Source of the DNA: Cricetomys ansorgei
Lineage: Eukaryota; Chordata; Mammalia; Rodentia; Nesomyidae
Direction: 5' to 3'
Length of the DNA stretch: 64,000 nucleotides
Assembly: GCA_026225945.1 (NCBI GenBank)
Contig: JAMJFZ010001797.1
Location: 3,016,001 to 3,080,000, forward strand
This document shows positions 1-10,849 of the stretch, one piece after another. How positions within the stretch are numbered: the first letter of the stretch is position 1; the number at the start of each line of letters is the position of its first letter. Under the pieces are notes generated by a model, which worked only from the letters and a program-made list of their open reading frames with translations, was not told the origin of the DNA and did no database searches. A program made the translations under genes and the position numbers.

Positions 1-2660
1 CCGGCTTCTTCAAAGCTTCTTTATGAGTGTAAATGGGTTCTGAGACCCACAGGTTTGAGAGACATGGCCACCATGTCTCTGTCTCTGGTCTTTCTGAACA
101 CTACCCACGGGATGGGGGTAAGAGAACCCTGGACTTTGAATAAGCATCCCTGGATAAGGGATGCTCCAAAAGAATGCCAGGTGCTACTGTCCTCAGAAAG
201 AAGGATGTAGACATTGCCTTCACCCATGGGAACTGTGCAAGTAAAACAGAGTGTCCTCACTGTTTGTTGTCACCTAGTGCAAGAAAAGGCTGCTCGTGGG
301 CTAAGCAAGCAGAGGAAGGATGGAACAGGCACAAGGGGAACGATCTGATGACGCTCAGGGTGCTTTAAGTCCTATGAGGCTAACATTATGACATTCATAT
401 TTGTGCGTGTGTGGGGCACAGGCATGTGGGCATTAAGCAGATTGGCATCTGCGCTCAGCAAGGTGGCACTTCTGAAGCCATCATAGTCAAAGGGGCGCAG
501 AGAGGATCAGGCCAGCAACCAACTAGGGAGCTGAAACAGATGGACTGATTTGGTCACCACTGCAGCTTTCTCTGTCTTCATTCTGCCCTGGTACAAGCAA
601 GGCACGGAGATGACACATCCGAAAGTCTGAAGGCTGGAGGGAGGGGTCAGGAAGCCTGCTACGGCTCTGAAGAGGAGGTCTGGGAGCCACAGGTAAAAGG
701 CAAGGCTGGATATGTTCTTAAATAACACAAATCCACGGACAGTGAGCTTTGGGTATGCATTTAGGAGTAGTCGCTTTTTGCAAGTGACAGCACAATGTGT
801 ATGTTCTTGAGCAGGGGAGACACGGGCCAGTGGATCGAGGTGACTCTAGGAAGAGCACGCTGATAGGACATCGGGGAGCTGGACGGATGCCGAACAGCCA
901 CAGGCTGCCACAGTGAGAGGGAGAACAGAAATACCTTTAACAAATAATTGCACTGTGGGTGCCCAGGGCAGAGATGTGGATCCGGATCTTTGTGCTGGGT
1001 CGGGAGGGTGAAATAAGATCGGCGCTCACATCTGGATCGACGGTGCAGCGGCCAGAACTCCCAGAGAGCCCAGCGTTGCATGTTCACAGACTTCCCCCTC
1101 CCTCTGCAAGAGAAGTCCCAGTGACCTTCTGGTTCCAACTGCCTGAAATTGAGACATGTGAAACTGGGCACTGCTGGTAAATTTACTGAAGCCCAGCAAG
1201 GTGAGACATTCTGCTCCCTGCCCATCAAAGGTGGACCGATTCGGATTACTTGTAGAAAAGGTTCCCACTGCAGCTAAACCCCAGTGGGACGAAGTCAAGG
1301 GCCTATTTGATCTGTCTTCATGGAACAGAAGTTTGCTCACAGAGATGAAGAGATAGACACAAATATAAGTGCTCACGTTAACAAAATGAAAGCTATCTGG
1401 GAGGCCAGAGTCTTCCTCAGAATGATCATGACACAATACCCAGCCAATGAACTGGACTTGGCTGAGCTATTCCTCTTATATTCAAATTACCTGTATAGAA
1501 GGAAGGTCTGTAGAATGGACGGGTAGACAGATTTCTGTATATGAGACCACCTGTGTGTTTTTAAACGTAATAAAGGTAATACAGGTTTTCCATCTGTGGC
1601 ACGATGTCATAGCTAATAATCTGGGGTTTGGGAAAATTGAAGCCAATAAGACAATTATATGACATTAGGGCTGCGGGCAGGGAGCACACAGTGAGAGCTC
1701 GAGCTTCAATAAACATTAGTGTCTGGGGAGAAAACAGCTGCAGAAGTCTAAACACGGCCATTACCCAGGCGGCTGAACGCGAAGAAACAGGGAGAGGCGA
1801 CCAGCAATCAATATGGCCATGGGCTTGTCTTGCCTGGTTAGTTCTGTGATTTCACATCGGATCCACCCTCATTAGCACATGGAAGAGTGCTGCCTGCCTG
1901 GTTTCTCACAGCCTCAGCCTCCCAGAAGCCAAAGAAAGCTGTCAGAGCCCCAGGGGAGCCTGTGGGTTGGTGCCTATCTTACGTGCCAGCTTTCCAGAGA
2001 ACTCACGACTGCTTACGCTGCCCTTCAAATCCAGCCAAGGGAGGCTGGACACAGGTAAGAGGGTGAAGGAAGAGAGACTGGAGTCAGGGTGGTGCTAAGA
2101 CAGGTTGGCCAAAGTCCCAAACGGAAGGCAGAAAGAGCCTGAGCGTTGACAGCGAGGTTCGGAAGACACAGAAGGAAGGGTCCGCAGAGCTCCTGTCTGA
2201 TTCCATGCGGAGGGCAGGAAAAACAAAGAGAGCTCCATGCCGGGATGGCCAGCACCATTTCTTAGCAGGAACAGACGCGAATTTTGAAAAGAGCTATGAG
2301 CTCAGCATGTGCTAGTTCCAGAGTCGGACGGACACTTGGCCGGCGTTTTGTGGTGGACTCTGGTGATCAGAGCCCAGGGCCTGGCCTGGGAGTCACTGGC
2401 ACCAAGGCCACCATGGAGGAATGCTGAGAGAGAGCATTCCCTGCCAGGAGCAAGCTTGGAGGGGAGACCTGAGGGGCAACAGCAGGCCGATAGGGGAGAA
2501 GAACCTTTGAAAGAGCAGGTAAGGGCCAGGGGCGGGCTGTGCTCGCTGGCTCCAAAAGCCCAGCAGTGGGCCGCGGGAGGGACTCAGTGCGGAGAGCTGC
2601 GGAGAGCCAGGGAAAGTCTTCCCAACAGCGTTTGCTCGGTTTTATTACTTTTTAACAGTA
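1..2660. other. No gene or repeat recognised
   Basis: Mixed-composition sequence with short scattered open frames on both strands, the longest 155 codons (761-1228, minus). None has a recognisable domain or splice context. It is probably single-copy 5' flank of Kl. Confidence 0.5.
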
Positions 2661-2666
2661 GATTTA

Positions 2667-2894
2667 GGGGCTGGAGAGATGGCTGAAGGTTAAGAGCCCT
2701 GGCTGCCCTTCCAGGGGAACCCAGGTTCATTTCCCAGCACCCACGTGGTGACTCACAACGGCCTGTAACTTCAGTGCCAGGAGATCCAATGACCTCTTCC
2801 GGCCTCTGCAGGCTCCAGGCAACATACATGATGCAAAACATATAGGCAGGCAAAACACTTATACCCATAAACCAAAAATAATAAATATTTAAAA
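2667..2894 (+). repeat. B2/B3-type SINE
   Basis: It starts with the typical GGGGCTGGAGAGATGGCT head (tRNA-related A-box region), continues with the CCCAGCACCCACGTGG and GCCTGTAACT blocks, and ends in an AATAAATA-rich tail. Confidence 0.85.
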
Positions 2895-2899
2895 GTCGA

Positions 2900-3960
2900 C
2901 TTTATCTTTTAGACGAGTTTGAGGTTTACCTTAAGATTGAGAAAAAGATACAGATTTTCCATTTGCTTCCTGTCCCCATGAGTGTGTGCCCCCCCCAGCA
3001 CCAACATCCCCCACCAGAGTGGCACATTCAGCCCAATCTGCATGGACATCATGTCTGTCCAAAGTCCATGTTTTACATCGGCCTTCGCTCTTGGGGTGGC
3101 ACCTTGTATGGACTGTGACAAGTGTATGGGGACATGTGCCCACAGTTACGCTGTTGTACACAGGAGCTAGACTACTCAGTGTCCCTGCCCCCAGGTCCCC
3201 AACAAACGCTCATCTTACCGTACACACAGACTCGCCCTTTTCTGAATCCTCCCATGACCAGCCTTTCAGATTCCTTCTCCGTATTAGTCACACACGGAGA
3301 TCCTGCCTGTCTTCTTGCTGGCTTGATAACCCCTCTCTTTGGTTCTACGCACTCACTGGATTACCGTTTGTTCTGTACGGCCACTGGCTGAGAAGTGCCT
3401 TGGTGGCTTTCCAGTGTGAGCGGAACAGTGCTGCTCTAAGCATTCATGTGCACCCTTACGCTTTTTTTTTTTTAAATGAAATATGCCACTGTAACCACGT
3501 TAAGTGTTTTGGTGGCATTGAGCACATTCATATTACTGCATAAACATATCAGCGGCTCTCTCTAGAAGCCCTTTTCACCCAATAACGATGAACTCCCAGT
3601 TCTTCCCCACGTCTAGCTCTGTACAGCCACTGAGACATTAGCTCTCTGTGGTTGTGGCTGCTCTGAGTTCCTCCCTCATACAAACCACAAGCCAGTCATC
3701 ATTTTGCGACTGGCTTCTTTTCCTTAGCACAGTGTCCTCATGTATGTGTGCCCTCTGAGGGCTCAATAGCCAATCAATCAATCAATCAATCACTTCTCTC
3801 TGCTGTGACATTAGAGCGCTGGGTCGCTTGGCCTTCTGTTTGAGGGTTTTTGTGTGGACGTAGTAAAATGACAGCTCACTCATATGGTTAAGAGTGTGTT
3901 TATCAGAAAGAAACTGCTAAACTCTTTTCATAGTGGCCACACCATTTTGCTCTGCCTGAG
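2900..3960 (-). repeat. Ancient L1 3' region, degraded
   Basis: The sequence resembles the reverse complement of old mammalian L1M 3' ends. Recognisable blocks are AAGTCCATGTTTTACAT near 3060, the dACAAGTGTATGGGGACATGT-like block near 3118, and TTTTTGTGTGGACGTAGT near 3848. A short ATCA/CAAT repeat interrupts it at about 3769-3792. The open frames here (up to 185 codons) are not conserved coding sequence. Confidence 0.5.
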
Positions 3961-4012
3961 GGAGTTAATGAGAGTTGCTTCTTTCCACCCACTCACTGGC
4001 TTTTGGATTTGG

Positions 4013-4676
4013 ATGTGTGCGTGTGTGTGCATGTGTGTGTGTGTGCCTGTGTGTGTGCATGTGTGTGTGCCTGTGTGTGTATGTGTGTGCATGTGTGTGT
4101 GTGTGCATGTGTGTGTGTGCGTGTGTGTGCCTGTGTGTGTGTGCGTGCGTGCATGTGTGTGTGTACATGTGCGTGTGTGTGTGCCTGTGTGTGTGTGCGT
4201 GCGTGCATGTGTGTGTGTGCATGTGCGTGTGTGTGTGCATGTGTGTGTATGTGTGTGCGCGTGTGTGCATGTGTGTGCGCGTGTGTGCATGTGTGTGTGC
4301 GTGTGTGTATGTGTGCGTGTGTGCATGTGTGCGTGTGTGTGCATGTGTGTGTGTGTGCGTGTGTGTATATGTGTGCGTGTGTGCATGTGTTTGTGTGCGT
4401 GTGTGTGGGTGTGTGTATATGTGTGTATGTGTGCATGTGTGTGTGTATGTGTGTGCGCGTGTGTGCATGTGTGTGTGCGCGTGTGTGCGTGTGTGCATGT
4501 GTGTGTGCGCGCGTGTATGTGTGCGTGTGTGCATGTGTGTGTGCGTGTGTGTGCATGTGTGTGTATGTGTGCGTGTGTGTGCATGTGTGTGTGTGCGTGT
4601 GCGTGTGTGTGCGTGTGTGTATATGTGTGTATGTGTGCATGTGTGTGTGCGCGTGTGTGTGTGCGCGCGTGTGTGT
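4013..4676. repeat. Long TG-rich simple repeat
   Basis: About 660 bases of TG dinucleotides interspersed with TGCATG, TGCG and TGTATG variants. Because TG/GC/AT units lack stop codons, nearly every frame on both strands is open (up to 268 codons). These are artefacts, not genes. Confidence 0.97.
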
Positions 4677-4848
4677 CTTTGACTGATTAAGTATTATACC
4701 ACATTCAATATTTACAGTCACTAAACAATTCCCAAGACCACCAAGTAGCGGAGAACTTGGAAGAAGTTTTTGTTATTTTGGTTTCTTTAAAAACCCAACA
4801 TGGTGTTTGGACTAGGCTTCTGTTTCCATCCCAAGTGTAGGAGATGAT

Positions 4849-5279
4849 TATGAGTTGGATTTGGAATGCTTGATGCAGGTGGCTATAATTTGGCTAGGTG
4901 CAGTCATTCTGGCATGTGTAGCTTGTTCTTGGGATTGTGTGCCGCTTGGGTTTGTGGGACTTTTGCTTAGAATAAAAAAGGTTTGAAGCTTCCGAGAGCC
5001 AGGGTGGGTGTTAGTTGGTGATTCGCTGGTTGGTTTGTTCTTAGTGTGTTGATTCTTGCATAGAAGAAGGAAGGTTGGAGAGATTGAGTTTGCAGACTGT
5101 AAGCTGAGACACTCTGACTCACTGTCAGCTAGTCCTCTCCAAGCTTAGGGCAGCCTAAAAAGGCTGTGAAAATTTCTACCTTTCTCTTGTTCTATATCAA
5201 GGCCACTTGCAAAAGCAGTGAACATCCCTCCTTTCTCTTTCCCTAAAATGAAGGTAAAAGATTGTAGTTTACTACTACA
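4849..5279 (+). repeat. LTR-like interspersed repeat, copy 1 of family A
   Basis: It shares a long, clearly homologous sequence with 17739-18123: TGAGTTGGATTTGGAATGCT, then GATGCAGGTGGCTATAATTTGG, and near the end AGGGTAAAAGATTGTAG-like blocks. It contains AATAAA at about 4971. It has about 55 bases (near 5090-5145) that are missing in copy 2. I could not see target-site duplications. Family name unknown; a solitary LTR is the best guess. Confidence 0.6.
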
Positions 5280-6586
5280 CCATCACCAATGGAGGTCCTT
5301 AAACAGTCACCATGAAGCACTCCAAGGAAACTGTCAATCTGTGGCTTGCCTGCCACGACCCACGACAGTTCATTTGGTAAGTAAATCTGAAGAAATACTA
5401 AAAGTATCAGAAAAGTATTTCCATGTCTGGTCATAATTTCCTGATTTTCTGTGGACATTTTAGTTGGACATTTTCCTTTTTTTCCCCCTGAGATGTAAAA
5501 TGGCTCAAAGCTGTGAGGAAACAGAGAGTCACATCCACATGCTCCTGAGATCGGAGCCTCTAGATTCAAGAAACGTTCTTCCGGGACTGTGGAGCTGCTC
5601 CCCAACAAAACCACTGATCAGTAGAGCCTCCCGGCTGATCAGCAGGAAACCAATTCAATTGCAGACTTGCACACTGTGCCCACGTCCCAAGACATACAGG
5701 ATAGTTTGCAACTCAACAGTTTTGCAAGACACCCCAAACTTTCCTCGTTCATGAAAGCCACCTCTTGGATCAAGTGAACAGGCACTCCCCTGACAATCAG
5801 TCACTCTGTCCCCTTCCTGGGTGACTTTGGCCTGTGCCAGAGGGATGGTGAATAGTTCTATGGGAATCTGTCCACTACTGTCCTACAAATTATTTTAGGT
5901 TCAAAAACCATACACTTATTTTCCTCTATGGGAATATCAAGCCGAGATGGAAAGACAGGAAAGTTAAGGAAACGTGGGGAAAGAAAGATTCCCTCACTCT
6001 CTGGGATCCGGTTTATGCTTCTCGCTGGCTGAAAGTCAAGAATTTTACACAGATGACCAAACCTGTACAAAAACTGCATGGGAATTGTGGTCCCTCTTCT
6101 GAGAAGTGTCTTAACCCTTGCAGCCTTCGGTTTTACCCCCATCAGCCCTCCCTCCTCACTCGTAAACCTGAACATTGCACTTTATGGTCTGGCTGTGCAA
6201 TTCTGCATGCCGAAGGAAGTTCTTCACGATGACAGAAAATAAGTCACTAGATCATTTTTAAAAATGATTTTTAAAATGATCACTAGATCATTTTTACTTA
6301 ATTTCAAAACTTTACTTACTTTAAGATAGGTATAAATTATACCCTTTAAACAACGTGAGTGCAAAAGGCAGGGATTTCCATTTATGGCTGTTGTTAAGTC
6401 ACCAAAGTGCACTGCTTTAGTAACCTGCATTTTTATCCCTGTGGGTGCTTTCATTTGCTTAATAAACTCAAACCTTGCTTCATATCTTCTCATCCTTTCT
6501 GTGGTGTGAGTAAAGATCCGCTGGCAGTACCGTGGATATCTTCTCATGTGTTTCTCCTGCTTTTGGAAAAGGGTTATTTTGTGTGT
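5280..6586. other. No gene recognised
   Basis: Apparently unique sequence. The only local structure is a short direct and palindromic AT-rich duplication at about 6243-6298 (CACTAGATCATTTTTA twice around a palindromic AAATGATTT block). Open frames of 96-123 codons at 5243-5754 have no recognisable content. Confidence 0.45.
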
Positions 6587-6778
6587 GAGGGCCCGCTTGT
6601 ATGTATGTGCACATGCATGCAGTGCCTGTGGAGGCCAGAAGAGGGCGTTAGATCCTCTGGACTGGAGTTACAGGCAGCTGTGAGCCGCCGGATGTGAGTA
6701 CTAGAAAGAGAGCCTGGGTCCTCTGCAAGAGCAGAAAGAAATCTCAGCTGCGGAGCCATCTTCCCAGCAGCCATGTCT
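6587..6778 (-). repeat. B3-type SINE, antisense
   Basis: The reverse strand shows the B2/B3 layout. On the + strand it reads GTGGAGGCCAGAAGAGGGCG, then CTGGAGTTACAG, GGGTCCTCTGCAAGAGCAG, and ends near GAGCCATCTTCCCAGCAGCC. Confidence 0.85.
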
Positions 6779-6977
6779 CACTTCTGTCTCTACGTCATTG
6801 GTGAAATGTTCGCTCCATTTGTTTTCGTATCATTAATTTGGAAGGTCCTTATAATTTGGATAATAGTCCTTTACCGTGTACTTAGACATGCAAATATTTT
6901 CTCTAAGTTTGTGGCTTCTTTTCTCCTCTCTCCATAAAGTGTTTTATAGAACGAAAATTTCTTTCTTTTCTTTGTTT

Positions 6978-7130
6978 TTTGATTTTTGTTTTTGTTTTTG
7001 TTTTTTTTTTTTTTTGAGAGACAGGGTTTCTCTGTTGCAACCCTGGCTGTCCTGGAACTCACTCTGTAGACCGGCTGGCCTCGAACTCACAGAGATCCCC
7101 CGCCTCTGCCTCCCGAGTGCTAGGCAAAAA
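6978..7130 (-). repeat. B1 SINE, antisense
   Basis: T-rich tail followed by GAGACAGGGTTTCTCTGTTG, CTGTCCTGGAACTCACTCTG, CTCGAACTCACAGAGATCC and TGCCTCCCGAGTGCTAGG, the reverse complement of B1; slightly truncated. Confidence 0.9.
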
Positions 7131-7214
7131 TTTCTAATTCTACTGAATTGCAGTTTGTTAACTATGTCTTTAAACCTTTAGTGTTGTGCCCAGCTAGTCG
7201 TCACCAAACCCATG

Positions 7215-7561
7215 TGTCTTAGTTAGGGTTTCTATTGCTGTGAAGAGGCACCAGGACCACAGAAACTCTTCTAAAGGAAAACATTTAACTGGAGTTGGCT
7301 TACAGTTCAGAAGCTTAGTCCGTGATCGTCATGGCGAGGAGCACGGCAGCACACAGGTAGACATAGTCCTGGAGAGGTAGCTGAGAGTTCTACATCTGGA
7401 TCATCAGGCAGTAGGAAGAGAAAGAGATGCCAGGGCCTGGCTTGAGCATCTGGAACCTCAAAGTCCAACCCCAGTGACATACTTCCTTCAACAAGGCCAC
7501 ACCGCCTAATAGTATCACTCCCTACGGGCCTGTGGGAGCCATATTTGTTCAAACTACCACA
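7215..7561 (-). repeat. Solitary MaLR-type LTR (ORR1-like)
   Basis: A 347-base TG...CA element. Its reverse complement begins TGTGGTAGTTTGAACAAATA and ends ...AATAGAAACCCTAACTAAGACA-like, the pattern of a common rodent MaLR LTR. It is flanked by perfect 5-bp copies of CCATG (7210-7214 and 7562-7566), the expected target-site duplication. Subfamily name is from memory. Confidence 0.75.
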
Positions 7562-7935
7562 CCATGGTTACCTAGACTTTTTTTGCCTTGTAGTATCTTC
7601 TGGGAGTTTTATAGTTTTGTCCTTGACATTTATGCCTCCGATCTGTTTTTACTTAATTACTGTAAAGGGCATAAGATCTATGTGTAGATTGAATTACCTT
7701 TGCATAGAAATATCCAGTAGTTCTAATACTGACTACAGAAGAGTGGTTTACCAGATGTCCTAATCATAATCTCTACCTCCTCCTCCTCGTTCTCCCTCTC
7801 TCTTTCCCTCCAGCACTATTTTTTCCAGTTCATCAGGATGATTATGTAGGGATACTTGGAGGTCATTCCTCTTATATAACAAATTTTGGATAATATTTGG
7901 TGGTATTCAATGTTGAGCATTGCATTTTCAGAATC

Positions 7936-8396
7936 TGGGGCTGGAGATATGGCTCAGTGGTTAAGAGCATTTCCTGTTCTTCTAGAACAGTTCTAAACCT
8001 GTGGGTCAAGACCCCTTTGGGGGTTGAATGATCATTTTCACAGGGGTCACCTAAGACAATCTGCATTTAAGATATTCACATTCAATTCACAACAGTATCA
8101 AAACTACAGTTATGAAGTAGCAATGAGAATAATTTTACGGTCGGGGGTCACCACAACATGAGGAACTGCGTTAAAGGGTCGCAGCATTTAGCAAGGATGA
8201 GAACCATGCCGGGCAGTTCACAACACCCTATAACTCCAGTTTCAGGGGGATCTGAAGTCCTCTATGGCCACCATGGCCACTGTACCATATACAGATAGAC
8301 ACAGACACATACCCTGAGACATACACACGTACATAAACACATACACAGAGACGTGCACACATACACACACATACACACATACACATGAGTAAAAAT
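7936..8396 (+). repeat. B2/B3-type SINE interrupted by a hAT element
   Basis: The 5' head (GGGGCTGGAGATATGGCTCAGTGG) is at 7936-7985. The 3' part (CAGTTCACAACACCCTATAA, CTCCAGTTTCAGGGGGATCT, CA/ATACAC-rich tail and AATAAA) is at about 8209-8396. A DNA-transposon-like segment separates them. Confidence 0.75.
7988..8208 (+). mobile_element. Non-autonomous hAT-type element (URR1-like)
   Basis: It begins CAGTTCTAAACCTGTGGGTC and ends GATGAGAACCATG, inverted ends typical of rodent hAT-Charlie derivatives (CAGTGGTTCTCAACC-type). The body contains GGGGGTCACCACAACATGAG and GTTAAAGGGTCGCAGCATT. About 220 bases, no coding capacity. Confidence 0.7.
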
Positions 8397-9004
8397 AAAA
8401 TTAAAAAACTTTAAAGTTTAAGTATGTAGTGTTTATGTTATACACATGGATATGGTTGGCATATTTTGAAACATAGATGATGATCTAAGCGTTACTATCT
8501 ATGCTAATTTTGATCTTGGATAGAAATAAAGCCTTACATGAAGCAGTTGTTCTTAAAGGGGGTTCCTGAGGGAGGAGTCAGAAATTCTCTCCCAGGCAGG
8601 GCAGAATTTTGTGAAAGAGTTTCTCCCCATGACCATTCTCTACATCTTCAGGGGTCATCCGATTTCCTGTCTTTGTTGACCCTGCTTGCCTTTCATATAG
8701 AGAATCCATGGACTGTCTTTCCAGGTAATTTCAGATGACAGAGAACGGCAGTGAGAAATGGAGATGCAGGACACTGAGCTGTGACTGGGAGTTCACACTC
8801 TTTCTCTCCTGGACAGTCTCTCCTCTCTCTGTCTCTCTCTGTTCTTTTACTGTGTGCTGCAGTCTTGATGAGTGCTGATCTTGCATTTCCCCCCTTTCCA
8901 TCAGATGGTGGTGTTTATGAGTTCTGTCTGACTTACCTTCCCCTCCTCTAGGTCTCTGTATCTGCCTAATAAATACTGAGTACCCTTCGGCTCTGAATAG
9001 GATG
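8397..9004. other. No gene recognised
   Basis: AT-rich then CT-rich sequence (about 8790-8850), with no coding signal or repeat I can name. The right part could be more of the L1 that becomes recognisable at 9005. Confidence 0.4.
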
Positions 9005-9906
9005 TCAGTATCTCCCCCCCTTCCCCCAAAACTCAGGGATCTGTGTGGAAGAGGAAGTAGAAAAATTATAAGAGCCACAGGTGGTGGACAATTCCAGGGA
9101 ATCAGAGTCTTTCAGATACAACGAGGCGGATGCACTTCTGAACTCACAGACTGTGACAGCGTCTACAAGACCTGCACAAGTTCAGACCAGACAAAATTCC
9201 AGCACAAGAAAGGGCAAGAGGGCACAAAGTCCACTCCTAGCCAAGAAGCAACTGCAAATGATAACTTCTGGGAGACAGGAAATCAGTTTTCTTCAATGGA
9301 GTAACACTGGGTATATCAACCACACTACAGAGCAGTGTGACCAGGAGTAGTCAGCCAACACCAATCAGACTTCATGGTGTGTGTGTGTGTGTGTGTGTAT
9401 GTGTGCACACACACTCTTTTAGTTTTATCTTGGCTTTGGATTTACTGTTTTTGAAGAGAGAGAAAGAACATGGAGTTGGTGATAAGGAGGTGGGGAGGAG
9501 CTGGGAGCAGCTGGGTAAGAGGAAAGAATATGATCAAAATGTGTTCACTTACAGTGGTGGCTCAACAAGGAGACACGGAGGTGTTTTTCATAGGTGCAAG
9601 CCCTGCTAGACCTCAGCAGAGGGAACCACCATCATGGCCAGAGCCATACTGGACAGTGGAACCTACCTGAGCCTCTGAGCTCTGGTGTTTTTGTTGATAC
9701 AGATCTCCTCAGGTGTTCTACTGACAGCACATGCAGATCATGAGCAATCACACATACCCCACAGAAACCCAACACCTGCAGACGATACAAAACTCCAAAG
9801 CCTAGGCAGCCCCTCACCCAGCAGTGCACAAAATAAGTATTTTATACAGAACTAAAAATAAACTTCCACAATAAAATTGTATGAAATTCTCAAAAAAAAA
9901 AAAAAA
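9005..9906 (+). repeat. Rodent L1 3' UTR with poly(A), split by an LTR-like insertion
   Basis: From AACTCAGGGATCTGTGTGGA (about 9030) through TTCTTCAATGGAGTAACACT (about 9290) to ATGATCAAAATGT (about 9530-9543), the sequence follows the 3' UTR of murine-type L1. It includes a TG run at 9378-9398. The L1 terminus resumes at about 9873 (TTGTATGAAATTCTC plus a poly(A) run to 9906). The family B element lies between. Confidence 0.75.
9553..9872 (-). repeat. LTR-like repeat family B, copy 1
   Basis: An element of about 320 bases inserted in an L1 3' end. It shares CATAGGTGCAAGCCC, GACCTCAGCAGAGGGAACC, CTCCTCAGGTGTTCTACTGA, CTAGGCAGCCCCTCACC and AAATAAACTTC blocks with the copies at 25.3, 54.4 and 54.9 kb. 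Strand is inferred from a poly(A) signal in the reverse orientation. The family is not named from memory. Confidence 0.6.
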
Positions 9907-10225
9907 GACATACAAACCCTACATAAGCATCTGGGAAGACGACATGGTACGCCACATAATTACATTTTTTTCTTGATTAAAAAGATAGAGAAAAACCTCA
10001 TTAAGTTTCAAAGGAAACTTAATTCAATTTCAAAGGAAGAAAACAGATTGTGATTCACTGGGACAATGAACATGATGAAGGCACAGAGCTATGCTCTGAG
10101 TGACGTCATATGTGACGGCGCCACTGCCTTTGGCCAAGTGAGACCAAGCACTGTGGAAAAGGCTTTAGGGAAGGCAGTTCATTCCTACTTAGAGCCTTTA
10201 CAAAAACATTTAACTCTTTAAAATG
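9907..10225. other. No gene or repeat recognised
   Basis: Mixed sequence with a CRE-like TGACGTCA at about 10101 in unremarkable context. Confidence 0.4.
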
Positions 10226-10227
10226 AA

Positions 10228-10846
10228 TTTCACCCACCAATTTCTACATGCCCCAGAGGTTACCTGCCAATCCCTATACCCCCGGGGGCATCCCCACTAT
10301 GCCCCCAGAGGTTGTCCCACCAATCCCTACACCCCCAAGGGTCACCCCCCAACCATTCCCAGAGGGTTGTCCCACCAATCCCTACACCCCCAAGGGTCAT
10401 CCCTCCCAATCACCCCCAGAGGGTTATTCTACCAATCCCCCAAAGGGGTCATCCCTACCAATCCCCCCAGAGGGTTATCCCACCAATCCCTACATCCCCA
10501 GGGGCATCCCCACTAATCCCCCCCAGAAGGTTGTCACACCAATCCCTACACCCCCAGGAGTCATCCCCACTAATCCCCCCAGAGGTTACCCCACCAATCC
10601 CTACACCCCCAAGGGTCATCCCCACCAATCCCCCCAGAGGGTTATCCCACCAATCCCTACATCACCAGGGGCATCCCTACTAATCACCCCCAGAGGGTTG
10701 TCACATCAATCCCTACACCCCCAGGAGTCATTCCCACTAATACCCCCAGAGGTTACCCCACCAATCCCTACACCCCCAAGGGTCATCCCCACCAATCCCC
10801 CCAGAGGGTTGTCCCACCAATCCCCCAAGAGGTCATCCAACATCAT
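10228..10846. repeat. Minisatellite, 55-56 bp unit, about 11 copies
   Basis: The motif CCAATCCCTACACCCCC recurs at about 10268, 10321, 10377, 10485, 10540, 10595, 10651, 10707, 10762 and 10818 (a variant at 10433), spacing 52-56. Each unit is two half-units: CCAATCCCTACACCCCCA and CCAATCCCCCCAGAGGGTT. The C-rich strand lacks stops, and a unit length not divisible by three opens all three + frames as Pro-rich shams (up to 201 codons). Confidence 0.95.
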
Positions 10847-10849
10847 CAT

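Noticed and set aside
3884..4721. Several 190-268 codon open frames rich in Cys/Val or His/Thr on both strands
   Set aside because: They are entirely produced by the TG simple repeat; no start context, domain or frame preference.
10228..10846. CRISPR-like array
   Set aside because: Units are contiguous variants with no unique spacers, and the genome is mammalian.
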